In this document: positions 1 to 7,994 of the stretch, piece after piece
Layout: each line of letters begins with the position of its first letter
Numbering within the stretch: position 1 is the first letter of the stretch
NCBI GenBank assembly: GCA_002345845.1
Contig: DDWF01000169.1
Location: forward strand, 4,196 to 21,850
Origin: Betaproteobacteria bacterium UBA2293
Lineage (GTDB): Bacteria > Pseudomonadota > Gammaproteobacteria > Burkholderiales > Rhodocyclaceae
Reading direction: 5' to 3'
Length of the DNA stretch: 17,655 nucleotides
The notes under the pieces: model-generated
Databases searched by the model: none
The model's input: the letters and a program-made list of their open reading frames with translations, nothing else
What the model was told of the DNA's origin: nothing
Program-made: the position numbers and the translations under genes

Positions 1-1544
1 ATGGAGACGTAGTTGGTGGTCTGCCCCGCCTCGTTCCTGACCGCGGTGATGGTCAGCCACTCCGGGTACACCTCGCCATTCTTGCGGCGGTTCCACACTT
101 CGCCCTGCCAGGAACCATCGCGGTCAATGGTTTGCCACATCGCCTGGTAGAAATCGGCATCGTGACGCCCGGAATTGAGCAGGCGGACATGCTGACCCAC
201 CGCCTCCTCGGCGCTGTAGCCGGTATTGACGGAAAATGCCCGGTTCACCCGCAGGATGATCTTGGCGGCATCGGTGATCATCATTCCTTCGTGCGCCTCG
301 AAGGCTGTCGCGGCAATGCGCAACTCCTGCTCGATGCGCTTTTCGCTGGATATATCACGAGCCACTTCCGAGGCGCCGACCACCGTGCCGGCTGCATCGT
401 GTACCGGCGAAACAGTGAGCGAAATGTCGAGCAGCCGGCCGTCCTTGTGCCGGCGCACCGCCTGATGGTTCTTGACGACCCGGCCCGCACCGATGTCATC
501 AAGCATGCCTCTGGCCTCATTCAGATTGATCACCGGAATGATCAGGGCGATGTGCCGGCCGAGAATCTCGTTGCCGGCATAACCGTAGAGGTGTTCGGCA
601 CCCAGGTTCCAGCTGGTGATCATGCCCTCCAGGGAGACGCCGATGATGGCATCCTCGGACGATTCGACGATCGCCGCATGGTGCATCAGCGATTTTTCCA
701 GCAGCTTGCGCTGGCTGATGTTCTCGTGGGCGACGACAGCGCCACGCCGCGAGCCGAGCAAGGGGGTGACGCGCAACTTGAACCAGCGTTCCTGGTTTGG
801 CGAATGACAGGCATATTCCATGCTGAATTCGCGCGCCGCCCCCGACAACACAGAATGGATGCCATCCAGCGCCTGCATCGCCGAACTGTCTGCCGCATTC
901 TCCGGGTTCCGCCGGCAGACATCGATATAACTCAGGCCAACTGCCGCCACCGCCGCATCGGTCGCATCATTCTCGGCGGCAAAGCGCTGCCAGGCCTCAT
1001 TGACGGCAATGATCACCCCGTCCTGATCGAGCACTGCTACCTGTTCGGTCCGTGAGTCGAACAGACTGCGGCCAAAGGCTTCGCTGTCGCGCAACTGCTG
1101 GTTGATGGCCGCGGCCTCGGCGGCAATGCGCCGCGCTTCGGCCGACTCCTGGCTGGATGCCAGCTGGAAGCGATGCATCGCCTCGATGCACGAACAGACG
1201 ATCAGCCCGTCGACCAGGAAAACCAGGTTGGACCAGATGCTGGCCTGCAGATTGGCAAGCGTGATCGAGAAATAGGGCGGCGTGAAGATGAAGGTGGCGC
1301 AGGCGATGCCGAGCAAGGTGACGAGCAGCCCTGGCCAGAAACCACCGATCACCGCCGCCAGGGCCACCGCCGGGAAAAAGGTCAGGTACTGCAGGCCGGC
1401 ATCGACCGGCGCCATGACCAGGCGGACATAGAGGGCAACAGCGACCAGCGCCACGGCCAACAACCATGAAACCAGACCACCCCGATTTGGCAAGTAGCGC
1501 CGCAAGCCCTTGACCGATAAAACTCCTTCCGAACTCGCCCCCAT
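1..1544 (-). CDS. Membrane-anchored multi-PAS sensor protein (3' part outside the window)
   Basis: Reading leftwards from an ATG at 1544-1542, this frame stays open to the window edge (about 514 codons), so the C-terminal output domain is not visible. Residues about 20-125 hold several hydrophobic segments typical of a DUF4118/MASE-like membrane sensor region (LPNRGGLVSWLLAVALVAVA, then LTFFPAVALAAVIGGFWPG). Three PAS domains follow, at roughly residues 150-275, 285-400 and 405-514. The last contains NTGYSAEEAVGQ and GSWQGEVWNRRKNGE, closely resembling the second PAS of the EAL protein encoded at 5040. Such proteins usually end in a histidine kinase or GGDEF/EAL module, but which one cannot be told here. 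The start has only a weak ribosome-binding site (GGGGC); an in-frame stop lies about 13 codons upstream, so no much longer form is possible. Confidence 0.85.
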   Translation of the reverse strand, partial: MGASSEGVLSVKGLRRYLPNRGGLVSWLLAVALVAVALYVRLVMAPVDAGLQYLTFFPAVALAAVIGGFWPGLLVTLLGIACATFIFTPPYFSITLANLQASIWSNLVFLVDGLIVCSCIEAMHRFQLASSQESAEARRIAAEAAAINQQLRDSEAFGRSLFDSRTEQVAVLDQDGVIIAVNEAWQRFAAENDATDAAVAAVGLSYIDVCRRNPENAADSSAMQALDGIHSVLSGAAREFSMEYACHSPNQERWFKLRVTPLLGSRRGAVVAHENISQRKLLEKSLMHHAAIVESSEDAIIGVSLEGMITSWNLGAEHLYGYAGNEILGRHIALIIPVINLNEARGMLDDIGAGRVVKNHQAVRRHKDGRLLDISLTVSPVHDAAGTVVGASEVARDISSEKRIEQELRIAATAFEAHEGMMITDAAKIILRVNRAFSVNTGYSAEEAVGQHVRLLNSGRHDADFYQAMWQTIDRDGSWQGEVWNRRKNGEVYPEWLTITAVRNEAGQTTNYVS

Positions 1545-1695
1545 CTGCCCCGCGGACCGCCGAGCGGCCCCTGCCCCGAATTACAAAAACCGCCATATTA
1601 CCAAGGTGATAGGAAATTTCGCAGATTGCAGCGCATTTTTAGGGAACAAAATCAATCGGTGCCTGTCTCAGGGCGCCGCCAAAACCAGCCAACCC

Positions 1696-2457
1696 CTAGC
1701 AGGCCGCGTCGATCAGCCGGCGCGAAATGCTGACCGGGTCCGGCAGCAAGGGCAGCGCCTGCGGCGCAAACCATGCGGCCGCCTCGATTTCACCCGGCTG
1801 CGGCGTGATCGTGCCGCCGGCGTAGTCGGCAAAAAAGGCGACCATCAGCGAATTGGGGAAAGGCCACGGCTGACTGGCGAAGTAGCGCAGATTGGTAATC
1901 TCCAGACCGACCTCCTCGCGCACTTCGCGAATGGCACACTCCTCCAGCGTCTCGCCCGGTTCGACGAATCCGGCCAGGGCGCTGAACACACCCGGCTTGA
2001 AATGCGGACTGCGCGCCAGCAGCAGGCGCTCGCCGTCACGCACCAGGACCATCACCGCCGGCGACAGGCGCGGATAAGCGAGCAGCCCGCAGCCCGGGCA
2101 GCGCATCGCCGGCTCGCCCGGCTGGCGCACGGTCGGCGTGCCGCACTTGCCGCAAAAACGGTGATTGGCCTGCCAGTCGAGCAACTGCGTCGCCCGCCCG
2201 GCAAGGGCGAAGACTTCCGGCCCGGCCAGCGTAAAGATGGCCCGCAAGGAAATCGGCTCGGCACCTGGGATATCAGGGAATTCATCGACGTCGATTGCGT
2301 GACACGGTAGGCCTAGGAATTCGCCAACATAAAGCGGGTTTTCCGGATTGCCGAAAGCACTGGCCGGACCACATGGAAAAAATGCCCCACCGCCCTGATC
2401 GGCATGCGCCAACAGACGATGCTCAACACGCAGGACCCAGTAACCGGTTGTCTTCAT
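1696..2457 (-). CDS. nudC: NAD(H) pyrophosphatase NudC (Nudix hydrolase)
   Basis: The 253-residue product matches the usual length of NudC (E. coli about 257). It hydrolyses NAD(H) to NMN(H) and AMP, and in E. coli it also removes NAD caps from RNA. The N-terminal half is the NudC-specific domain. A zinc ribbon follows with Cys pairs C102/C105 (CGKC) and C120/C123 (CPGC). The Nudix box spans G163-L185 with every consensus position present: G163, E169, R177-E178, E181-E182, G184. The NADH-pyrophosphatase signature SQPWPFPNS sits at 195-203. The ATG at 2457 is chosen because MKTTGYWVLR begins the conserved N-terminus; the frame is open 31 codons further upstream, but that stretch lies inside the neighbouring gene. 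A GGAAG motif overlapping the upstream gene's stop probably serves as ribosome-binding site. Ten nt separate the two genes, suggesting cotranscription. Confidence 0.95.
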   Translation of the reverse strand: MKTTGYWVLRVEHRLLAHADQGGGAFFPCGPASAFGNPENPLYVGEFLGLPCHAIDVDEFPDIPGAEPISLRAIFTLAGPEVFALAGRATQLLDWQANHRFCGKCGTPTVRQPGEPAMRCPGCGLLAYPRLSPAVMVLVRDGERLLLARSPHFKPGVFSALAGFVEPGETLEECAIREVREEVGLEITNLRYFASQPWPFPNSLMVAFFADYAGGTITPQPGEIEAAAWFAPQALPLLPDPVSISRRLIDAAC

Positions 2458-2467
2458 CGGATAAGCA

Positions 2468-3550
2468 TCACTTCCCGGAGTCGGAGTGCGGCCGCCGAAT
2501 CTCGACCCGCAGCACGGGTGCCTTGGCGTCCGGCTGGAAGAACAGCGCAACGGCCTGCGGCGGGCCTTCCTTGTCCCAGGCGACCCGCTTGTAGCCGGGC
2601 ATGATGCAGTCGCTGTCGAAGGTCTCGCCCGGCTGCAAAGCGGTCGACGACGCGTAAACCAGCCGCTCCTGGCCGACGAAATATCCCATCGCCGTGCGCT
2701 CTCGGGGAATGGGTACCGGCGGGTCCACCCCGTCGGAACGAAAGGCTATGCGGAACTCGCGCGCCCCGGCGGCCGCCGCAGTGCTCGCCGGGACAAAATC
2801 GGCGTGCACCATGCGGTCGTTCTGGCGCCAGTAGAAGCGCAGTTCCGGCGCCGGCTCACCCGCCGACCGGAAGAAATGCAGATTCTGGCCGTCGCGGCAG
2901 TAGAGGGTGCGCGTGGTGCTGCGCGTGTCGTGCCAGGCATCGCCGAACCGGCGGTCGATCCGTTCCAGCACGAAACCCGCGGGCGCCAGCAGCGACTGGG
3001 CCAAGAGCGCTCCGACGCCGGGCAGCTCGAAACGCTGGACAGGTCCAACCGTATACGGCAGCGGCGCGACCGGCGTTGCCGCAAAGGCGCTGGCTGTGAT
3101 GCTGCGCTGGGCCTGGAAAATCGGCCCCTGGGCCAGGGTCGCGACAATTGCCGGCAGCAGCAGGATGAGCAGGCCGCTGGCACCCATGAACAGGCATTCG
3201 CCACCGCTGAGGGCCGGCCGCAGCAGGCGGCCGGCAAGCATGTGGCCGCCGAACCAGACGAGAGGCGCGACGAGCAACAAGGCGAGATAGAAGACCGCCA
3301 ACGCCTCCATGCCGGAAACCGCCGCGGCCGGGATGTAGACCACGCCGACCGTCAGCGGCAGCAGCAGGAAGAGCCCCAGCAGGCGCAGCGACCACCAGCT
3401 GCCGGCCTTGCCCTGGCGGCCGAAATGGCGGTGCTCGCGGAACAGGATCAAGCCGACCGCCAGCAGGACCGCCAACGCCAGCAGGCCCCAGGTCGACGCT
3501 TCAAACAGGGACAGGTTCATGGCAGCCATCAGGAGTTTGTCGATTTCCAC
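2468..3550 (-). CDS. Unrecognised membrane protein with four helices and a soluble C-terminal domain
   Basis: I do not recognise this 360-residue protein. Four hydrophobic helices lie at about residues 20-37, 54-77, 82-105 and 119-141. They are followed by a roughly 210-residue soluble part with no motif I can name (for example RTLYCRDGQNLHFF and CIMPGYKRVAWDKEG). There is no signal peptide cleavage motif. The start is uncertain. A GTG at 3550 has a GAGAG element about 7 nt upstream, whereas ATG codons at 3529 and 3520 would remove 7 or 10 residues and lack a good ribosome-binding site. It lies 10 nt upstream of nudC on the same strand, so the two are likely cotranscribed, but that gives no functional assignment. 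Codon usage and GC look like the surrounding genes. Confidence 0.8.
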   Translation of the reverse strand: MEIDKLLMAAMNLSLFEASTWGLLALAVLLAVGLILFREHRHFGRQGKAGSWWSLRLLGLFLLLPLTVGVVYIPAAAVSGMEALAVFYLALLLVAPLVWFGGHMLAGRLLRPALSGGECLFMGASGLLILLLPAIVATLAQGPIFQAQRSITASAFAATPVAPLPYTVGPVQRFELPGVGALLAQSLLAPAGFVLERIDRRFGDAWHDTRSTTRTLYCRDGQNLHFFRSAGEPAPELRFYWRQNDRMVHADFVPASTAAAAGAREFRIAFRSDGVDPPVPIPRERTAMGYFVGQERLVYASSTALQPGETFDSDCIMPGYKRVAWDKEGPPQAVALFFQPDAKAPVLRVEIRRPHSDSGK

Positions 3551-3621
3551 GTCGGACTCTCATCGGGATAGGGCGTTGCGGCCAGCCGCGGGCAGAGTAT
3601 CGAACCCGCGCTGCCCGGCGG

Positions 3622-4854
3622 TCAACGTGCTGCCGGCGGCCGGCGGGAAGTCGCGCCGTGCATCACGATCCGTCCGACAAACCAGATCGCCAGCAGATTG
3701 GCCGTCACCGCCCCGTAGCCGACCAGCGGGTAGCCGACGAGGCGACCGCCGGCGTCGAGCGTCACCAGGAAGCCGGCCAGCGTGCTCGCCAGGCCCATGG
3801 CCAGCGACTGCACGGTGCCATTGAGCGACATGAAGGTACCGCGCAGTTTTGGCTGCGCCGCCGAGGCGATGATCGCCATGGCCGGGATCATCCGTCCGGA
3901 CACCAGCACGAAGAAGGTGGTCGAGCAGATCAGCCAGGCCCACAACGGCAACGGACCGGCGTGGGTGACGGCGAGCAGCGGCAGCATGGCCAGCAGTGCC
4001 ACCCAGCGATAGACCTCGACCTTGCCGTGGCGGTCGGCCCAGCGGCCGATCAAACGGGCGCTGATGAAGGTGGCGGTGCCGCCGACCAGATAGACGATGG
4101 GAATCTCCGCCAGGGTGATGCCGACGTTGTTCACCGCATAGACGGTGATGTAGGGAATCACCGTGAAGCCGGAAAAGATGATCAGCGCCGAGAACAGCAA
4201 GGCCCGCCGGTGATTGCCGTCGGCGAGCACGTTGAATGTGGCCGACAGCAGATGGGCATGCTTCTCGCCGCCGAGGTGCTGGCGCAGCTCGGGCAGGAAG
4301 CGCAGGCCGACGGCGATGAAGATGACGCTTAGCGCCGCGATGAGCACGAAAGGCGCGCGCCAGCCGAGCAGGTTGGCCAGCCACAGCGACAGCGGCACGC
4401 CGGCGATGGTGGACAGCGAAAAGGCGCTGGCGACGATGCCGCTGGCCCGCCCGCGCCGGGCGAAGGGAATGGCGTCGCCGATCATGGTGTGGATCAGCGC
4501 CCCCATGATGCCGCCGAACACCCCGGCCATGCCGCGCGCCAGCAACAGCGTCGCATAACTCGGCGCCAGGGCGCAGGCCAGCGTCGCCAGCGCGAACAGG
4601 GCGATCACCCAGAGCAACAGGCGCTTGCGCTCGAAAAGATCGATGAAGGTGGCGGCCAGCAGGCCGGAAGCGGCAGCACTGAAGCTGTAGGAAGCGACCA
4701 GAAAGCCGAACTCGTGGGTATTGATGCCCAGTGCCGTCATCAGGATCGGCCCGAGCGGCATCATGATCATGAAATCGAGGACGTGGCTGAACTGAATGCC
4801 GGCCAGGGTCAGCAGGAAAAAACGTTCGGTGCGGGGATCAAGCTCGGTAGTCAT
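3622..4854 (-). CDS. MFS transporter (AraJ/COG2814-like efflux permease)
   Basis: The 410-residue polytopic protein has about twelve hydrophobic segments, the standard Major Facilitator Superfamily layout. Characteristic features are the N-terminal half running from FSHVLDFMIMMPLGPILM, a basic loop after helix 2 (DLFERKR), the helix 4-5 region LARGMAGVFGGIMGALIH, and a second-half loop GRWADRHGKVE resembling MFS motif A. The family exports drugs, sugars or metabolites using the proton gradient; the substrate cannot be told from the sequence. The ATG at 4854 (MTTELDPRTERFF) is chosen because the open frame upstream of it is low-complexity and unlike MFS N-termini. No strong ribosome-binding site is visible. 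It is divergent from the signalling operon at 5040 and 71 nt upstream of the membrane protein gene, possibly heading the same leftward transcript. Confidence 0.88.
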   Translation of the reverse strand: MTTELDPRTERFFLLTLAGIQFSHVLDFMIMMPLGPILMTALGINTHEFGFLVASYSFSAAASGLLAATFIDLFERKRLLLWVIALFALATLACALAPSYATLLLARGMAGVFGGIMGALIHTMIGDAIPFARRGRASGIVASAFSLSTIAGVPLSLWLANLLGWRAPFVLIAALSVIFIAVGLRFLPELRQHLGGEKHAHLLSATFNVLADGNHRRALLFSALIIFSGFTVIPYITVYAVNNVGITLAEIPIVYLVGGTATFISARLIGRWADRHGKVEVYRWVALLAMLPLLAVTHAGPLPLWAWLICSTTFFVLVSGRMIPAMAIIASAAQPKLRGTFMSLNGTVQSLAMGLASTLAGFLVTLDAGGRLVGYPLVGYGAVTANLLAIWFVGRIVMHGATSRRPPAAR

Positions 4855-5039
4855 CGGGACAGCAGACAGGTATTCGCGGCAACGGGGTCGACAAGGATAC
4901 GCGGCCGCCGCGTGAGCAGAGATTTTCTCAGTCGTGGCGCGCCAAGCCAGCCGCCGCCAATCCGCCGACAACCCTTGCCTGACAGGCCGCCTGGGGGGAA
5001 ACTAGCGAACAACACCAACATAACGACGGAGAGCCAGCG
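4855..5039. other. Divergent intergenic region upstream of the signalling operon
   Basis: These 185 nt separate the leftward MFS gene from the rightward operon and must carry the start signals for at least the latter. I see no convincing sigma-70, sigma-28 or sigma-54 consensus pair. TTGCCT at 4975-4980 could be a -35-like element, but the matching -10 position is poor. The only clear signal is the GGAGAG ribosome-binding site at 5028-5033, six nt before the ATG at 5040. No terminator hairpin, repeat or c-di-GMP riboswitch-like sequence was noticed. Confidence 0.4.
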
Positions 5040-7994
5040 ATGAGCGAGCGGGACACGGAGGGACGGCCGACAAACAGGCCCGTCGTCCTCGCGGTCGATG
5101 ATGTTCCCGACAACCTGACGACCATCGCCGACATGCTGCGCGAGCTGGATGTCAGCGTCCGGGTCGCTAGCAACGGTCCGACCGCCCTGCGCTACGCGGC
5201 GCTCGAACCCCGGCCCGACCTGATCCTGCTCGACGTCATGATGCCTGGCATGGACGGTCACGCCGTGCTCGCCGAACTGCGGTCGCGCAGCGAAACCCGC
5301 GACATTCCGGTGATTTTCGTCACCGCGCTGGACAGCGCCAGCGACGAGCAGGCCGGCCTGCTCGAAGGCGCTGCCGACTACATCAGCAAGCCGATCAAGC
5401 CGGCGGTGTTGACCGCCCGCGTCCAGGCGCAACTGGAATTGAAGCTGGCCCGCGACCGCCACGCCAACCAGCGCGAATGGCTGGAAAGCGAAGTCAAACG
5501 CCGGGTCGCCGAAAACGCCGCGCTGGAAACCCGCCTGCAACTGGCGGTCAGTTCCGTGCATCTGGGCATCTGGGAACTCGATCACGCCAGCGGCACCACC
5601 ATCTGGAGCGAATCCCTGCGCGAGTTGTTCGGACTGGCGCAGCCACCGGCCGAGCTGACCTGCTTCCTGAGCATGGTGCACCCGGAGGATCGTTCGCTGG
5701 TCGAGGAACGGCTGACCGGCTTGTCCCGGTCTGGCGATGACGTCCATGTCGAGGAATTTCGCGTCCGTCACGCCGACGGCAGGTGGCTCTGGATCGAGGC
5801 CCGCGGCCGTGCCCTGAGCCGCGACGCCAACGGCGTCGCGCTGACTTCGGTCGGCACGATGATCGACATCAGCCGGCGCAAGCAGGCGGAGATGGAACGA
5901 CTGCTGTCATCGGCAGTATTCACCAGCATCAACGACGGCGTCTGCATCACCGACCAGGACAGTCACATCCTGCTGAGCAACGACGCGTTCACCCGGCTGA
6001 CTGGCTACAGTGCCGACGAGGTGCGCGGGCAGACCCCTGCCCTGCTCAAGTCGGGGGCGCACGGACCGGCTTTCTACAGCGCCATGTGGAATGCCATCTT
6101 GCATAACGGCAGCTGGCAGGGCGAAATAACCAACCGGCGCAAGGATGGCGAGCTGACCACCGAATGGCTGAGCATTTCCGCCGTCAATGACCGCGACGGA
6201 CGCCTGACCCACTACGTCGGCATCTTCAGCGACCTTTCCGAGCGCAAGGCAGCGGCCGAGCGCATTCAGTACCTGTCGAGCTACGACCCGCTGACCAACC
6301 TGCCCAATCGCAACCTGTTCGCCGACCGCCTGGCCCAGTCGCTGCTGGCCGCCCAGCGCTTCAACCGGCAAACGGCGGTGATCCTGCTCGATCTCGACCG
6401 CTTCCGCACGGTCAATGAAAGCTTCGGTCCGCCTGCCGGCGACGAAGCCCTGCGCGAAGTCGTCCGCCGCCTCAACCTGCAGGTGCGCGATGGCGACACC
6501 ATCGGCCGCCGCTCCGGCAATGAATTCGGTTTCGTCATGGCCAGCCTCGGCCACGAGCATGATGCCATCGCCCTGGCTCAGCGCATGCTCGATGCCATTG
6601 CCCAGCCGCTGGTCGTTGCCGGCCAGACGATCGCCCTCACCGCCAGCGTCGGCATCAGCGTCGCCCCACGCGACGGCAGCACTGCCGACGATCTGCTCAA
6701 ATCCGCCGACTCAGCCCTGTCGCGGGCCAAGCAGGCCGGCCGCAACACCTTCCGTTTCTACTCGCCGGAAATGGATGCCGATGCCGCCCGCCGCCTGGGC
6801 CTGGAAAGTGCCCTGCGCAATGCCCTGGCGAATAATGAGATGGCCGTTCATTACCAGCCGCAGATCAGCCTGGAAAGCGGCAACATGATCGGCATGGAAG
6901 CCCTTCTGCGCTGGAACAGTACGCAGTTCGGTGCCGTCTCGCCGATCGAATTCATTCCTTTGGCCGAGGAAACCGGCCTCATCCTGACCATCGGCGAATG
7001 GGTGCTGCGCCAGGCCTGCCTGCAGACGCGGCGCTGGCTGGATCTCGGCCTGCTGCCACTGCGCGTCGCCGTCAATCTGTCGGCCCGCCAGTTCCGCCAG
7101 AGCAACCTGGTGCGCATGGTTGGACAGACCCTGGCCGACACCAAACTGCCAGCCGCCGCCCTCGAACTGGAAATCACCGAGAGTGCCTTCATCGACGACG
7201 TCGACGAAGCGATCGCCACCTGCCGCGCCCTGAAGAAACTGGGCGTCAAGCTGTCGCTGGACGATTTCGGCACCGGCTACTCGTCGCTCGCCTACATTTC
7301 GCGCTTCCCCTTTGACAAGCTGAAGATCGACCAGGGTTTCGTCCGCGACATCATCGAGAATCCGGTCAATGCGGCGATTGCCACGGCAGCCATCGTCATG
7401 GGCCGCAGCCTGAACCTGTCGGTACTCGCCGAAGGCGTCGAGACCGAAGCCCAGGCCAGTTTCCTGCGCGGCCGCCGCTGCGACGCCATGCAGGGCTACC
7501 TGTTCAGCCGGCCGCTGCCAGCCGCCGAGTTCGAGCAGCTGCTGGCCGGCGACAGCCGGCTGGTCATTCCCGCCATTCCCGCCGACCCGGGCCAGACCCT
7601 GCTGCTCGTCGACGACGAACCGAACATCCTCAACTCGCTGAGCCGCCTGCTGCGCCGCGAGGCCTATCAGATACTGACCGCCACCTCGCCGCTGGAAGCC
7701 TTCGAAGTACTGGCCAAGCACCCGGTGCAGGTCATTCTCTCCGACCAGCGCATGCCGGAGATGTCGGGCACCGAGTTCTTCTCGCGCGTTCGCCAGCTCT
7801 ATCCGGACACCATCCGCATCGTGCTCACCGGCTACACCGATCTCGACTCGGTGACCGGCGCCATCAATCGCGGGGCGATCTACAAGTTCCTGACCAAGCC
7901 CTGGGATGACGACCTCCTGCGCGAGCAGGTGCGCGAAGCCTTCCGCGTTGCCAAGGAACGGCGCCAGCAGGCGATGGACCCGGCCAGCCCATGA
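5040..7994 (+). CDS. REC-PAS-PAS-GGDEF(degenerate)-EAL-REC protein, probable c-di-GMP phosphodiesterase
   Basis: This 984-residue cytoplasmic protein begins with a receiver domain (about 14-130; acidic D20/D21, phospho-acceptor D65, T95, K117). Two PAS domains follow (about 165-282 and 288-405), then a GGDEF domain (about 410-570), an EAL domain (about 590-845) and a second receiver (about 853-970; D858/D859, acceptor D902, K953 in KPWDD). The cyclase signature GGDEF is replaced by SGNEF (492-496), so diguanylate cyclase activity is probably lost, although an RxxD inhibitory site (RDGD, 483-486) keeps its normal spacing. The EAL domain looks active: EALLRW (E620), VNLSARQF, LEITES, DDFGTG (741-746), K762 and AEGVET (798) are all intact. 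It should hydrolyse c-di-GMP to pGpG under control of two phosphorylation inputs. A strong GGAGAG site fixes the start. It opens the operon and overlaps the next gene by ATGA. Confidence 0.95.
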   Translation: MSERDTEGRPTNRPVVLAVDDVPDNLTTIADMLRELDVSVRVASNGPTALRYAALEPRPDLILLDVMMPGMDGHAVLAELRSRSETRDIPVIFVTALDSASDEQAGLLEGAADYISKPIKPAVLTARVQAQLELKLARDRHANQREWLESEVKRRVAENAALETRLQLAVSSVHLGIWELDHASGTTIWSESLRELFGLAQPPAELTCFLSMVHPEDRSLVEERLTGLSRSGDDVHVEEFRVRHADGRWLWIEARGRALSRDANGVALTSVGTMIDISRRKQAEMERLLSSAVFTSINDGVCITDQDSHILLSNDAFTRLTGYSADEVRGQTPALLKSGAHGPAFYSAMWNAILHNGSWQGEITNRRKDGELTTEWLSISAVNDRDGRLTHYVGIFSDLSERKAAAERIQYLSSYDPLTNLPNRNLFADRLAQSLLAAQRFNRQTAVILLDLDRFRTVNESFGPPAGDEALREVVRRLNLQVRDGDTIGRRSGNEFGFVMASLGHEHDAIALAQRMLDAIAQPLVVAGQTIALTASVGISVAPRDGSTADDLLKSADSALSRAKQAGRNTFRFYSPEMDADAARRLGLESALRNALANNEMAVHYQPQISLESGNMIGMEALLRWNSTQFGAVSPIEFIPLAEETGLILTIGEWVLRQACLQTRRWLDLGLLPLRVAVNLSARQFRQSNLVRMVGQTLADTKLPAAALELEITESAFIDDVDEAIATCRALKKLGVKLSLDDFGTGYSSLAYISRFPFDKLKIDQGFVRDIIENPVNAAIATAAIVMGRSLNLSVLAEGVETEAQASFLRGRRCDAMQGYLFSRPLPAAEFEQLLAGDSRLVIPAIPADPGQTLLLVDDEPNILNSLSRLLRREAYQILTATSPLEAFEVLAKHPVQVILSDQRMPEMSGTEFFSRVRQLYPDTIRIVLTGYTDLDSVTGAINRGAIYKFLTKPWDDDLLREQVREAFRVAKERRQQAMDPASP

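Noticed and set aside
132..1055. Plus-strand open frame of 307 codons
   Set aside because: The minus strand in this region encodes clear PAS domains. The plus-strand product has no recognisable motif and is a mirror of that gene.
1581..1660. AT-rich stretch before the multi-PAS sensor, considered as its promoter
   Set aside because: Weak pairs such as TTGGTA/TAATTC on the minus strand have poor spacing. The base composition suits a promoter, but no hexamer pair is good enough to call.
1640..1680. Short stem (GCCCTG AGA CAGGC on the minus strand) downstream of nudC, considered as a terminator
   Set aside because: The stem contains a bulge and the T-rich stretch is not adjacent to it, so it does not meet the usual form of an intrinsic terminator.
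3587..3617. Nested inverted repeats (CGGGCAG...CTGCCCG and CGCGGG...CCCGCG) after the MFS gene, considered as a terminator
   Set aside because: The two hairpins are alternatives with long loops, and no T-run follows on the minus strand. They may be chance in GC-rich sequence.
4975..5004. TTGCCT with a downstream AAACTA as promoter of the signalling operon
   Set aside because: The -10 element matches the consensus poorly; no promoter in the 185-nt gap could be called.
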